A stretch of DNA of 64,000 nt from Rhodobacteraceae bacterium HTCC2083. GTDB lineage: Bacteria; Pseudomonadota; Alphaproteobacteria; Rhodobacterales; Rhodobacteraceae. The notes under the pieces were generated by a model. It searched no databases, had not been told where the DNA came from, and saw only the letters and a program-made list of their open reading frames with translations. Where the stretch lies: assembly GCA_000156115.1 (NCBI GenBank), contig DS995276.1, positions 1,501,523-1,565,522 on the forward strand, written 5' to 3'. The position numbers and the translations under genes were made by a program. This document shows positions 8,201 through 17,205 of this stretch, in pieces; position 1 is the first letter of the stretch; the number at the start of each line of letters is the position of its first letter.

Positions 8201-10399
8201 TTATCTGTCGATGATGACCTCTTTACGCTGCTTGCGTGGTGTAGCTGGTCCGTTGCTGCCGCCCAAGCTTCTGAGGACGCGTTGTAAAACCGTATCGGCG
8301 ACGCCATCTGCGGGGATCGGTTCGAAATTACCATTGCGTCGTTGTTGTTGAGGTTGCTGACGCACAGGCGTGGGGGCGATCATTGGCAGCGGTTTTGACG
8401 GCAAACCTTCGTGCACGCGGACCATAACCTCGTGCCAGATTTCAGCGGGAAGGCCACCGCCCGTCACGCCCGTGAGCGGCGTGTTGTCGTCATAACCCAT
8501 CCACACCCCTGCAACGTAATCCGCAGTAAAGCCGATGAACCAAGCATCGCGCGCGGCTTGTGTCGTGCCAGTTTTGCCCGCCGCTTCGCGATCAGGAAGG
8601 GCGGCGCGACGACCCGTGCCTTGGCTAACCACACGTTCCATCATGTAGATCAGTTTGCCTGCCGCCTCATCGCGGATCACGCGTTCGCGTATTCCACCTC
8701 CGCTACCCATCAAAGGTTCGCTATCACCGAGCAAGCTCAACTCGACGAGACCGTAAGGAGCAACAGACGATCCACCATTCAGAATGCCAGCGTAAGCGCC
8801 TGTCATCTCGATCAAAGTGCTTTCTGACGCACCAAGGGCAAGTGCAGGACCCGCTGCAAGATCACTATCAATGCCAAAGTCGCTGGCAACTTTGCGCACG
8901 TTTTCTCGCCCCACAAGTTCTGACAACTTCACAGCAGGAATGTTAAGCGATTCTTTCAGAGCATCGGTCAAAGTCACCGCGCCTTTGAATTCCTTTGTGT
9001 AATTTTTCGGACTCCAAGGGCCAGAGCCGGGGATGTTGATCGTCAAAGGCGCATCAATGATCATTTCATTCGGGCTATGGCCCAATTCTAGCGCAGTTGC
9101 ATAGACAAATGGTTTAAAGGCCGATCCCGTCTGACGCATTGCCTGTGTTGCACGGTTGAAGCCTCCAGAAACCTTGGTGTTGCGTCCGCCGACCATCGCG
9201 CGCACGGCGCCATCTGCGCTCATAACAACAATTGCGGCTTGGGCTTTGCTTCCTTCACGTACCTTATTGTCGAAGATGTATTTCAGCGCCTCTTCAGCAC
9301 CCGCTTGCAGGCGGCGATCCAGCGTTGTTTTGATGATCACGTCTTCTGTGGTGTCTCGGGTAAAGAATTCGGGTCCGCTATCCATGACCCAGTCTGCAAA
9401 GGCACCACCTGCTTTGGCCTGGGCCGCTTCAGAAAGCTGCGCAGGCGCAATGCGTGCGATGTCTGCGTCTTTCTGACTAAGGTATCCTTGATCCGCCATA
9501 AGCCCGATGATGACGGAGGCGCGTTCTTGCGAGCGTTGTAGATTATTCGTGGGGGCATAGCGCGTTGGTGCCTTCAAGAGACCTGCGAGCATGGCCGCCT
9601 CTGCCGCATTGATATCTGCGCCTGATTTGCCGAAATAACGTTTGCTCGCAGCTTCAAAACCGCGCGCACCAGCGCCAAGGAAAGCACGGTTCATGTAGAT
9701 GTTGAGGATGTCGTCCTTTGTGTATTTGACCTCCATCGCCATCGCGAACAACGCTTCTTTTGCCTTTCGCCACATGGTCGTGCGTCGGCAATCGGCCTCG
9801 TACTCTTTTTCGCTTTTCCATGCTTTGTTGTCATAGGGCACGCCGAGGCACAGCAGTTTTGCGGTCTGTTGGGTGATTGTTGAACCACCATGACCAGACA
9901 AAGGTCCGCGCCCTTCACGAAGATTAATGCGCACAGCGCTCGCGATGCCGCGGGGGCTAACGCCAAGATGCCAGTAGAAGCGTTTGTCTTCCGTTGCGAC
10001 GATCGCGTTCTTGAGATGCGGGGAGGCGGTTTCAGCGGTGATAGCGCCGCCAAATTGATCGCCGCGCCATGCGAAAACCTCGCCATTGCGATCCATCAAA
10101 GTAACGGAGCCGCGCGCGCGACCGTCAAGAAGAGCATTCGCTTCGGGAAGCTGAAGGGCGAAATAAGTGATTGCGAGGCCGAGAATGACGGCGGTGACAA
10201 ACCCAATACGCCAAGTGAAGCCCCAGATAAGCCGAACGACCCAGCGAAACAGAGTGACTATCCAGCCAATTGGGCCGCGTAATGGCTTGCGCGCCACGCG
10301 TTTTTTGCGTGGTTTCACTACTTTTTTCTTTGCAGGTTTTACTTTGCCATATCGCTTTTCAGCGACAAGCGGAGATTTCCCGCGTTTCTTCTGGACCAT
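8201..10399 (-). CDS. Class A penicillin-binding protein (PBP1A type, bifunctional)
   Basis: This is a peptidoglycan glycosyltransferase and transpeptidase. Order of domains: a very basic cytoplasmic N terminus (residues 1-45, rich in K and R), one membrane helix (about 60-80), a GT51 domain with ATEDKRFYWHLG and the GGSTITQQ motif, then a penicillin-binding transpeptidase with the nucleophile in TGSAFKPF, the SLN motif and KTGTTQ. The C-terminal tail is rich in Pro and Gln (near PQQQRR). The 732-residue length is normal for the 1A group of alphaproteobacteria. It stands alone and diverges from glnK. Which named paralogue it is cannot be decided from one copy. Confidence 0.93.
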   Translation of the reverse strand: MVQKKRGKSPLVAEKRYGKVKPAKKKVVKPRKKRVARKPLRGPIGWIVTLFRWVVRLIWGFTWRIGFVTAVILGLAITYFALQLPEANALLDGRARGSVTLMDRNGEVFAWRGDQFGGAITAETASPHLKNAIVATEDKRFYWHLGVSPRGIASAVRINLREGRGPLSGHGGSTITQQTAKLLCLGVPYDNKAWKSEKEYEADCRRTTMWRKAKEALFAMAMEVKYTKDDILNIYMNRAFLGAGARGFEAASKRYFGKSGADINAAEAAMLAGLLKAPTRYAPTNNLQRSQERASVIIGLMADQGYLSQKDADIARIAPAQLSEAAQAKAGGAFADWVMDSGPEFFTRDTTEDVIIKTTLDRRLQAGAEEALKYIFDNKVREGSKAQAAIVVMSADGAVRAMVGGRNTKVSGGFNRATQAMRQTGSAFKPFVYATALELGHSPNEMIIDAPLTINIPGSGPWSPKNYTKEFKGAVTLTDALKESLNIPAVKLSELVGRENVRKVASDFGIDSDLAAGPALALGASESTLIEMTGAYAGILNGGSSVAPYGLVELSLLGDSEPLMGSGGGIRERVIRDEAAGKLIYMMERVVSQGTGRRAALPDREAAGKTGTTQAARDAWFIGFTADYVAGVWMGYDDNTPLTGVTGGGLPAEIWHEVMVRVHEGLPSKPLPMIAPTPVRQQPQQQRRNGNFEPIPADGVADTVLQRVLRSLGGSNGPATPRKQRKEVIIDR

Positions 10400-10466
10400 T
10401 TAACGAACCTGCTCGGGTCTTATTTTTTCACACTTTACCGCGTTGTTGTGTGGATGTTGAGTAGAG

Positions 10467-10519
10467 TTTTCCACAAATAAAACGCACAATAAATACGCAT
10501 ATTACAATTTACGCACAAT
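10467..10519 (+). promoter_or_regulatory. AT-rich glnK-side control region with repeated ACGCACAAT
   Basis: Between the PBP gene and glnK lies an AT-rich stretch. ACGCACAAT occurs twice on the same strand (10482-10490 and 10511-10519), 29 bases apart, close to three helical turns. TTTTCCACA (10467-10475) lies just upstream and pairs as an inverted repeat with TGTGGA near 10450. A regulator site for nitrogen control would be expected here, but I see no convincing sigma-54 -24/-12 element, so the assignment is weak. Confidence 0.25.
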
Positions 10520-10646
10520 TTTTAATCAATTAACATTGAAAATTTGCTGTACTCTCCGCCAATTTCTTCCAAATCAACACCACGGGCGTTTTGCTGCAAG
10601 TGCAAACACGGGGAGTCGTTCCTCACACTTACGAAAGGCATCTCAG

Positions 10647-10985
10647 GTGAAACTCATCATAGCAACAATCAAACCTTTCAAGCTGGAGGACGTGCGCGAG
10701 GCGCTGACCGACATAGGCGTTCGCGGCATGATGGTCACGGAAATCAAAGGCTTCGGTGCGCAATCGGGTCACACAGAGATTTATCGCGGCGCTGAATACG
10801 CGGTGAACTTTGTTCCCAAAATCAAGTTGGAAATCGTGATCGGTGCCGACATGGCCGATCAGGTCGTCGAGACGATCACCAACACAGCGCGCACTGGTAA
10901 AATCGGTGATGGAAAAATCTTTGTGCTCGATGTGGCGCAAGCGATGCGCGTGCGCACGGGCGAAACTAATAACGACGCGATCTAA
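10647..10985 (+). CDS. glnK: Nitrogen regulatory protein P-II
   Basis: The start is the GTG at 10647: it has AAAGG eight bases upstream and gives the exact family length of 112 residues beginning MKLIIATIKPFKL. Upstream in-frame codons are not PII-like. The T-loop contains the uridylylation tyrosine in EIYRGAEYAVNF, and the ATP-binding TGKIGDGKIF and C-terminal RVRTGE motifs are present. PII proteins sense 2-oxoglutarate, ATP and ADP and bind AmtB to close the ammonium channel. Pairing with amtB 24 bases downstream supports the GlnK rather than the GlnB name. Confidence 0.95.
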   Translation: MKLIIATIKPFKLEDVREALTDIGVRGMMVTEIKGFGAQSGHTEIYRGAEYAVNFVPKIKLEIVIGADMADQVVETITNTARTGKIGDGKIFVLDVAQAMRVRTGETNNDAI

Positions 10986-11009
10986 GCGCAAATTTCGAAG
11001 GATACGGAT

Positions 11010-12332
11010 ATGAAAAAGACGACACTTTTGAGCGCTGCTGCTCTGATGGTGCTGCTCCCCAGTTTGGGGTTTGCGCAAGAGGCAGACACGACGCCGACCA
11101 ATGCCGAGATCGGCTTTATCTTCACTACGTTTATGTTCCTTGTTGCAGGCTTTCTTGTCTTCTTCATGGCAGCTGGTTTTGCGATGCTCGAAGCAGGCCT
11201 TGTGCGCGGCAAGAACGTGACGATGCAATTGACCAAGAACATGGGCCTTTTCTCGCTTGCGACGATTGTTTACTACTTGATTGGCTACAATCTCATGTAT
11301 CCGGGCGATGGCTGGTCTATCCAAGGTATGCTTGGCGCGTTTTCACCTACGTCTTTGGAGCCAGTAGGACTTAAAGACGCAGAGCCTGATCTGACCTATG
11401 CCTCCGTCGGTTCTGACTTCTTCTTTCAGTTGATGTTCTGTGCTGCGACAGCGTCTATCGTGTCTGGTGCTCTGGCGGAGCGTATCAAACTATGGCCCTT
11501 CTTGATCTTCACGATCATTCTTGTCGGCCTGATCTACCCAATCCAGGCAAGCTGGAAATGGGGTGGCGGTTTCCTTGATGGCATGGGTTTTCAGGATTTC
11601 GCTGGTTCTACTGTTGTGCACTCTGTTGGTGGTTGGGCAGCCCTTGCTGGCGCGCTTATCCTTGGGCCACGTATCGGCAAATATAAGAATGGCCGCACGG
11701 TTCCGATGCCAGGTTCCAACCTGACGCTTGCAACACTTGGTACGTTTATCTTGTGGCTCGGTTGGTTTGGCTTCAATGGTGGTTCGCAGCTTTACATGGA
11801 TAGCGCGGCGAATGTTGCTGACATCTCTCGCATCTTCTCCAACACCAATGCGGCCGCGGCTGGTGGTGCTTTGACGGCGATGATTTTGACACAGCTTTTG
11901 TATAAAAAGCCAGATCTTACGATGATCCTTAACGGTGCTTTGGCGGGTCTCGTCTCGATTACGGCAGAGCCTTTGACACCCTCCCTTGGAGTGGCGATTT
12001 TGATCGGTGCTGTTGGCGGCGTGATCGTGGTCTTTGCGGTTCCCTTCCTTGATAAGTTGAAGATCGACGATGTGGTTGGCGCGATCCCTGTGCACTTGTT
12101 TGCTGGTATCTGGGGTACGATTGCGGTGACCTTCACGAATAGTGCGGCGAGTCTTGGCGTGCAGCTTTATTCCATCATGATTGTCGGTATATTCGCCTTC
12201 GGCATTTCCGCGATCGTCTGGTCCATCCTCAAAGCGACAGTCGGCATTCGCGTTAGCGAAGAGGCAGAGATCAGTGGTCTCGATACGACCGAGTTGGGCA
12301 TGGAAGCCTATCCTGAATTCTCTAAAGGTTAA
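11010..12332 (+). CDS. amtB: Ammonium transporter
   Basis: AmtB is a trimeric inner-membrane ammonium channel. The product begins with a cleavable signal (ending GFAQE), then shows eleven hydrophobic helices. Family landmarks are FMAAGFAMLEAGLVRGKN, FFFQLMFCAATASIVSGALAER in two parts around residues 130-155, the twin-histidine region DFAGSTVVHSVGGWAA, and WLGWFGFNGGS. The ATG is preceded by GAAGG. The gene follows glnK as an operon and ends in a strong terminator; GlnK very likely gates it. Confidence 0.95.
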   Translation: MKKTTLLSAAALMVLLPSLGFAQEADTTPTNAEIGFIFTTFMFLVAGFLVFFMAAGFAMLEAGLVRGKNVTMQLTKNMGLFSLATIVYYLIGYNLMYPGDGWSIQGMLGAFSPTSLEPVGLKDAEPDLTYASVGSDFFFQLMFCAATASIVSGALAERIKLWPFLIFTIILVGLIYPIQASWKWGGGFLDGMGFQDFAGSTVVHSVGGWAALAGALILGPRIGKYKNGRTVPMPGSNLTLATLGTFILWLGWFGFNGGSQLYMDSAANVADISRIFSNTNAAAAGGALTAMILTQLLYKKPDLTMILNGALAGLVSITAEPLTPSLGVAILIGAVGGVIVVFAVPFLDKLKIDDVVGAIPVHLFAGIWGTIAVTFTNSAASLGVQLYSIMIVGIFAFGISAIVWSILKATVGIRVSEEAEISGLDTTELGMEAYPEFSKG

Positions 12333-12356
12333 CCTCCCTAATCTTTGAGACTTTGG

Positions 12357-12382
12357 CCCGAGCAGAAATGCTCGGGTTTTTT
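12357..12382 (+). terminator. Rho-independent terminator of glnK-amtB
   Basis: The perfect 8-bp stem CCCGAGCA/TGCTCGGG with a GAAA tetraloop is followed directly by six T residues (12377-12382). It is placed 24 bases after the amtB stop. Confidence 0.93.
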
Positions 12383-12443
12383 GTTGATTAACGCTGTTTT
12401 GAGACGTGGCAGAATCGCCGGCCTCTATGCTATTGGTAGCGGT

Positions 12444-14273
12444 ATGAGCGAACTTGCCCCCAACATAAGCGATACACAGCCTGTTATTCGTCAACTCGAC
12501 GATGCTGCGATCAACCGTATAGCAGCAGGTGAGGTTGTCGAACGTCCTGCCTCTGCGGTTAAGGAGTTGGTTGAAAACGCAATTGATGCGGGCGCGCATC
12601 GTATCGAAGTAGCATATGCTGACGGTGGCAAAACGCTGATCCGTGTGGTTGATGACGGTTGCGGGATTATACCCCAGGCGCTGCCGCTTGCCCTGTCACG
12701 TCATGCGACGTCTAAGATTGATGGCAGTGATCTGCTCAATATCCACACATTCGGGTTTCGCGGCGAAGCGTTGCCGTCTTTGGGCGCTGTAGGCCGTCTC
12801 ACAATTATTTCGCGCGCGGTGGGGCATGATGCATTCGAGATTGCTGTGAATGGCGGTGCGATGAGTGCGGTGAAGCCGGCGGCGCTTTCCAAAGGCACAG
12901 TTGTGGAGTTACGCGATTTATTCTTCGCCACGCCCGCGCGTTTGAAGTTCATGCGCACAGATCGTGCTGAATCCCAAGCGATTACAGATGTGGTCAAGCG
13001 TCTCGCGATGGCGGAACCCTTTGTTGGGTTTACGTTGCGCGATGTGACGGGTGGCGGAGAGGGGCGCGTGACTTTCCGCGCTGATGCAGAAAGCGGTGAT
13101 CTGTTTGATGCGCTTTATGGGCGTTTGGCAGGGATTATTGGTCGTGAGTTTGCCGATAATTCCCTTCGGATTGAGGCTGAGCGCGAAGGTCTGCATCTGA
13201 CAGGTTTCGCAGCGCTTCCGACTTATTCGCGCGGTTCTGCGGTAACCCAATATTTGTTCGTGAACGGCCGTCCAGTGCGTGACAAGCTGCTCTATGGTGC
13301 CTTGCGGGGGGCGTACTTTGATTTTCTCTCTCGCGACCGTCATCCAGCTGCGGCGCTGTTTCTCGATTGTGATCCGCAACTGGTGGACGTGAATGTGCAT
13401 CCCGCTAAATCAGAAGTGCGTTTTCGTGACCCGGGTTTGGCGCGTGGCTTGATTGTGTCTGCGCTACGTCACGCGCTTGCTGAAGCAGGTCATCGCGCAT
13501 CAACGACTGTGGCCGATGCAACATTAGGTGCGATGCGGCCTGAACAGACTGGCCCTGCGCGGGTCTATCAGATGGATCGCCCCTCGCAGGGCGCTTTGCG
13601 CGCGAGTTATCAAGTTCAAGCGCCCGGATTTGGAGAAACCGCTGGCGTTTTCAGCCGCGTTGAACCTTTAGTTGAAGAACCCCCAGCAGAGCAGTTTCCA
13701 CTCGGTGCTGCGCGTGGGCAGGTGCATGAAAACTACATTATTGCGCAAACTGCGGATGGCATGGTGATCGTTGATCAACATGCCGCGCATGAGCGTTTGG
13801 TTTATGAGAAACTCAAGGATCAGATGGCGGAAAACGGCGTTGCAGCGCAGGCTTTGTTGATCCCCGAGATCGTCGAACTGTCCGATAACGATTGCGCGCG
13901 CTTGATGGAAATTGCGACAGATCTGGAACGCCTTGGTCTTGGCATCGAACGCTTTGGTGGCGGTGCGATTGCTGTGCGCGAAACGCCCGCGATCTTGGGT
14001 GAAGTAAACGCGAAAGCGATGCTGCTCGACATTTTGGATGAACTTACGGATCAAGGTGAAAGCATTGCGTTGCAAGCCAAGATTGAAGCGATCCTAAGCC
14101 GAGTGGCCTGCCATGGCTCGATACGCTCTGGTCGTCGTATGCGCGGTGAAGAAATGAATGCGCTCCTGCGCGAAATGGAAGCGACGCCACATTCGGGGCA
14201 GTGCAATCACGGTCGCCCGACCTATGTGGAACTCAAGCTCGCTGACATTGAACGCCTGTTTGGACGAACCTGA
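12444..14273 (+). CDS. mutL: DNA mismatch repair protein MutL
   Basis: MutL couples MutS mismatch recognition to strand processing. The start at ATG 12444 gives MSELAPNIS and then the invariant [25 protein letters not shown] region; upstream codons overlap the amtB terminator and are unlikely to be translated. The N-terminal GHKL ATPase has [17 protein letters not shown] and [10 protein letters not shown]; the C-terminal dimerisation domain has QAHENYI-type and [10 protein letters not shown] segments and ends HGRPT. The last part contains ACHGSIRSG and GQCNHGRPT. The length of 609 residues is normal. Its stop overlaps the rmuC start (TGATG). Confidence 0.95.
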   Translation: MSELAPNISDTQPVIRQLDDAAINRIAAGEVVERPASAVKELVENAIDAGAHRIEVAYADGGKTLIRVVDDGCGIIPQALPLALSRHATSKIDGSDLLNIHTFGFRGEALPSLGAVGRLTIISRAVGHDAFEIAVNGGAMSAVKPAALSKGTVVELRDLFFATPARLKFMRTDRAESQAITDVVKRLAMAEPFVGFTLRDVTGGGEGRVTFRADAESGDLFDALYGRLAGIIGREFADNSLRIEAEREGLHLTGFAALPTYSRGSAVTQYLFVNGRPVRDKLLYGALRGAYFDFLSRDRHPAAALFLDCDPQLVDVNVHPAKSEVRFRDPGLARGLIVSALRHALAEAGHRASTTVADATLGAMRPEQTGPARVYQMDRPSQGALRASYQVQAPGFGETAGVFSRVEPLVEEPPAEQFPLGAARGQVHENYIIAQTADGMVIVDQHAAHERLVYEKLKDQMAENGVAAQALLIPEIVELSDNDCARLMEIATDLERLGLGIERFGGGAIAVRETPAILGEVNAKAMLLDILDELTDQGESIALQAKIEAILSRVACHGSIRSGRRMRGEEMNALLREMEATPHSGQCNHGRPTYVELKLADIERLFGRT

Positions 14274-15439
14274 TGACGATTGATTTTGAAGACCCGTTTG
14301 CGTTGGCGGCGATTGCTGCTGGATTGGCGTTCTTGCTCATTTTTGTGCTGCTGATCATGGCTTTGCGCGCCGCTGGGCGCGGTGCGCGTTTGGCGGAACC
14401 TTTGGCCAATCAGATGGGCATGTTGGGTCAGCGCGTGCAGTCTATTTCAGATGGGCAGCAGCAATTGGCTGGTGGTTTGAACCATGTGTCAGAGGCGCAA
14501 GCAGCGTCCCAAGCAAATATGTTGCAACTGATGGAACAACGTTTGAGCCAAGTCAGCGGAACGATGAATGAAAACTTGCAAGGCTCTGCAAGACGTACTG
14601 CACAAAGCCTTGGAGAATTGCAACAACGGCTGCAAGCGATTGATAAGGCGCAGGATAACATTACGAAGCTTTCAGGCGATGTGTTGAGCTTGCAAGATAT
14701 CCTGAGCAACAAGCAGACGCGCGGTGCCTTTGGGGAAATTCAACTGAAAGACATCGTAGGCAAGGCGCTGCCAGCTGACAGTTACACGTGGCAAGCAACG
14801 CTTTCCAATGGCAAGCGCGCGGATTGTTTGATCCATTTGCCCAATCCTCCAGGGCCGATTGTGGTAGATAGCAAGTTTCCTTTGGAAGCGTATGAAGCTC
14901 TGCGCAATGCGGAAACACAGCATGAGTTGAGCGAGGCGGCGCGGATGATGCGCACGGCTGTGAAGGCGCATATCAAGGCGATTTCGGAGAAGTATATCCT
15001 GGATGGTGAAACTGCTGACGGTGCGTTGATGTTTCTTCCATCGGAAGCTGTTTACGCGGAATTGCACGCGAATTTCCCAGAGCTCGTACGCGAAGGATTT
15101 GCGGCACGCGTTTGGATAGTATCACCGACGACTTGCATGGCGACCTTGAACACGATGCGCGCGATTTTGAAAGACGCGCGAATGCAAGAACAAGCGGGCG
15201 CGATCCGTCGTGAACTAGGCAATTTGTTCAAAGACGTAGAGCGTTTGGGCACGCGTGTTGAAAATCTTGATCGCCATTTTGGACAGGCGGCGAAGGATAT
15301 TTCAGAGATCAAGATAAGCGCTGATAAAGCGGGGCGTCGTGCGCGCAGACTTGATAACTTTGATTTTGAAGAACTTGCACCTGAGCAGAACCCAACAGTT
15401 GTTCCGATCACAAGCTCGGGGCCAAAAATTGAGCGTTGA
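14273..15439 (+). CDS. rmuC: DNA recombination protein RmuC
   Basis: The 388-residue protein has an N-terminal membrane helix (about residues 12-30), a long Gln-rich coiled coil (about 40-140) and the RmuC nuclease-like domain with TRGAFGEIQLKDIV, ADCLIHLP, VVDSKFPLEAYE and VWIVSPTTCMATLNTMRAIL. RmuC limits inversion rearrangements at repeats; its exact chemistry is poorly known. It is translationally coupled to mutL, so two genome-maintenance genes form one operon. Confidence 0.9.
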   Translation: MTIDFEDPFALAAIAAGLAFLLIFVLLIMALRAAGRGARLAEPLANQMGMLGQRVQSISDGQQQLAGGLNHVSEAQAASQANMLQLMEQRLSQVSGTMNENLQGSARRTAQSLGELQQRLQAIDKAQDNITKLSGDVLSLQDILSNKQTRGAFGEIQLKDIVGKALPADSYTWQATLSNGKRADCLIHLPNPPGPIVVDSKFPLEAYEALRNAETQHELSEAARMMRTAVKAHIKAISEKYILDGETADGALMFLPSEAVYAELHANFPELVREGFAARVWIVSPTTCMATLNTMRAILKDARMQEQAGAIRRELGNLFKDVERLGTRVENLDRHFGQAAKDISEIKISADKAGRRARRLDNFDFEELAPEQNPTVVPITSSGPKIER

Positions 15440-15779
15440 CTATGATACCTTCGCGCGCGAGTGGGAGGCCGCTTGGAACAGTCACGATCTAGATCGTATC
15501 CTGTCGCACTACAGCAATGATATTTGCTTTCGCTCTCGCAAGGCGGTCGCTTTAGTGGGCGCAGGTGAGCTTCACGGTACAGACGCTTTGCGAGCCTATT
15601 GGGGGCATGCGTTAGAGAAACAGCAAGACCTCGAGTTCAAGGTGCAGCATATCTTCAAAGGTCATCAGATGATGGTGATCACATACCTAAACCACCGCGG
15701 CGTCCGTGCCGCAGAGACGTTGTTTTTCGATGAAGAAGGTATCGTGAACCAAGCCTCTGCTTGTCACGAAGCAAATTAG
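15429..15779 (+). CDS. SnoaL/NTF2-like small protein
   Basis: The frame continues open inside the end of rmuC, so the start must be chosen. TTG at 15429 gives a 116-residue product, the usual SnoaL-like length, overlapping rmuC by 11 bases. The protein has the nuclear-transport-factor-2 pattern: FAREWEAAWNSHDLDRILSHYS helix, ELHGTDALRAYWGHAL and a beta-rich end. Such cone-shaped proteins can be isomerases or ligand-binding proteins; the function here is unknown. It may be the third gene of the mutL-rmuC operon. It ends convergent with chrR, overlapping by 4 bases. Confidence 0.6.
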   Translation: MSVDYDTFAREWEAAWNSHDLDRILSHYSNDICFRSRKAVALVGAGELHGTDALRAYWGHALEKQQDLEFKVQHIFKGHQMMVITYLNHRGVRAAETLFFDEEGIVNQASACHEAN

Positions 15780-16429
15780 ATCCGCAAGAAACGCTGCGCG
15801 ATACGTGGGATCAACGCATTGAACTTGAGCGGTGCATCGGTGACGGCCAAACAAATGCAATCCTCGCCCATATCAGCGATTGGCGTATGCTCCATATCTT
15901 CGTTCGCAACTTCTACATCGCCGCGAGCGAAACGGTCTTCCTCGTCCACAAACGCGCCTTGAAGGACAAGCGTCATTTCTGTTCCCTGGTGTCCATGATC
16001 AGGCACAGCAGCGCCCGCAGGAATGTAGAGCAAACGCGCAGTCGCCGCCTTGGACGTTGACAAGATCACTTGTTTTACACCCATGCCGAGTGGCTTCCAC
16101 TTTATCGCGGAGAGATCGCCGCCAACGTAGTCCTGCAAAGGGCTTGGGAGCGTGCCAGTTGAACGACGCGGCGCTTTTGGCGCAGTGTCGCTGGCTGCGA
16201 TGAGCTTCATCGTCGACGATAGCGCATCACTGGACACATCGGCTGTCACAGCATCCTCCATCACCACGCCGCCGACAGCATCATAGCTATCAAGTTCAGC
16301 GCGACACACATCGCACATGGAAACGTGGGTCGCCACAATGAGGCTGAATGCCTCTGGTAGGGTTCCAGCGGAATATGCCATCAAAATTTCAGGCGTCAGG
16401 TGGTGTTTAATCGTATCTGTCATGTTCAT
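15776..16429 (-). CDS. chrR: ChrR-type zinc anti-sigma factor
   Basis: ChrR binds and silences the group-IV sigma factor RpoE until singlet oxygen or related stress triggers its loss. The N-terminal zinc anti-sigma domain shows the His...His...CxxC arrangement (KHHLTPE and ATHVSMCDVC), and the C-terminal cupin keeps PDHGHQGTE and a later MEHTP histidine, matching the second metal site of the Rhodobacter protein. ATG 16429 overlaps the rpoE stop (TGATG); GTG 16432 is also possible. The 217-residue length is family-typical. Confidence 0.92.
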   Translation of the reverse strand: MNMTDTIKHHLTPEILMAYSAGTLPEAFSLIVATHVSMCDVCRAELDSYDAVGGVVMEDAVTADVSSDALSSTMKLIAASDTAPKAPRRSTGTLPSPLQDYVGGDLSAIKWKPLGMGVKQVILSTSKAATARLLYIPAGAAVPDHGHQGTEMTLVLQGAFVDEEDRFARGDVEVANEDMEHTPIADMGEDCICLAVTDAPLKFNALIPRIAQRFLRI

Positions 16430-16968
16430 CACTTCATTGCGTGGCGCAAGCGTTCTAATGCCAATCTAATGCGGGATTTGATCGTGCCCAGTGGGAGACC
16501 TGTGATTTCTGCAATTTCACTATGCGAAAGGTCACCAAAATAGGCTTGCTCAATCAAAATCCTCTGTTTCTCTGGCAATTCCTTTATCGCAAATGCCAAT
16601 TGCTCTGTCTCTTGTTTCAAACCGATGGCTTCTGCCTGATCGGGTTCAGCTTCGGGGCCCCAAGGAAGGTCTTCCGGTTCTGGCCGACGTTGCTTGCGCA
16701 ATGCGTCAATCTTACGGTTACGCGCTATTGTGAAAATCCAAGTCGACGCGCTTGCGCGGCTTGGATCGAACATATGCGCTTTACGCCATAAGGTGGCCAT
16801 CACCTCTTGGGTACATTCCTCTGCCAATGACGCGTCTGCGCCGCTTTTTATCAAAAAGCCTTTCACACGCGGTGCAAAATGGGCGAACAGTTCGGCAAAG
16901 GCTGCCTGATCCTGTGCGTCCCTTATCGCATAAATTTGCGCGGTCCAGTCTTTGTTCGTCTTATTCAC
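16429..16968 (-). CDS. rpoE: ECF sigma factor RpoE (singlet-oxygen response, ChrR-controlled)
   Basis: The 179-residue sigma factor has region 2 (EECTQEVMATLWRKAHMFDP and STWIFTIARNRKIDALRK) and region 4 (ELPEKQRILIEQAYFGDLSHSEIAE, then GTIKSRIRLALERLRH). I place the start at GTG 16968 because AGGA lies about nine bases upstream and homologues start shortly before the DAAFAELFAHF segment; the open frame back to 17073 adds 35 residues with no sigma-like features. It is co-transcribed with chrR. By analogy with Rhodobacter it directs genes against singlet oxygen and organic peroxides, including its own operon. Confidence 0.92.
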   Translation of the reverse strand: MNKTNKDWTAQIYAIRDAQDQAAFAELFAHFAPRVKGFLIKSGADASLAEECTQEVMATLWRKAHMFDPSRASASTWIFTIARNRKIDALRKQRRPEPEDLPWGPEAEPDQAEAIGLKQETEQLAFAIKELPEKQRILIEQAYFGDLSHSEIAEITGLPLGTIKSRIRLALERLRHAMK

Positions 16969-17079
16969 TTCAGTTTTGTCCTGGCCAGTCGTTGAAGTCG
17001 TTAGGTCCAAATGCGAGTGGAGTACCGAGTATTTAGTACATGGACCGAATTCCGAGACGCCAACGTGTGCCATTACTTA

Positions 17080-17109
17080 CAGATACGTGCCGCGTAGGGG
17101 AGTGGATCA
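17080..17109 (-). promoter_or_regulatory. Candidate RpoE-type promoter upstream of rpoE-chrR
   Basis: Reading the minus strand, TGATCC (17109-17104) is followed after 18 bases by TATCTG (17085-17080). The TGATC-type -35 and this spacing are what Rhodobacter RpoE promoters show, and the rpoE-chrR operon is known to be autoregulated in that genus. The -10 match is imperfect. The transcript would have a leader of about 110 bases before GTG 16968. Confidence 0.45.
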
Positions 17110-17205
17110 CTCACATGTTATTTTTTCTTCTTTTACATCCAAATAGTGCGAAGCTGCGTATTCTCTCATAACTACTTAGACCAAACTACCTCTGGAGCTC
17201 AACGA

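Noticed and set aside
11490-12599. Long minus-strand open frame across amtB (and similar ones at 10629-11324 and 5964-6509)
   Set aside because: It is a shadow of the strongly biased amtB, glnK and slt coding sequences, has no domain pattern, and crosses the amtB terminator.
17104-17205. A second RpoE promoter facing the FAD oxidoreductase gene
   Set aside because: TGATC does not occur on the plus strand in this interval; only the minus-strand site fits.
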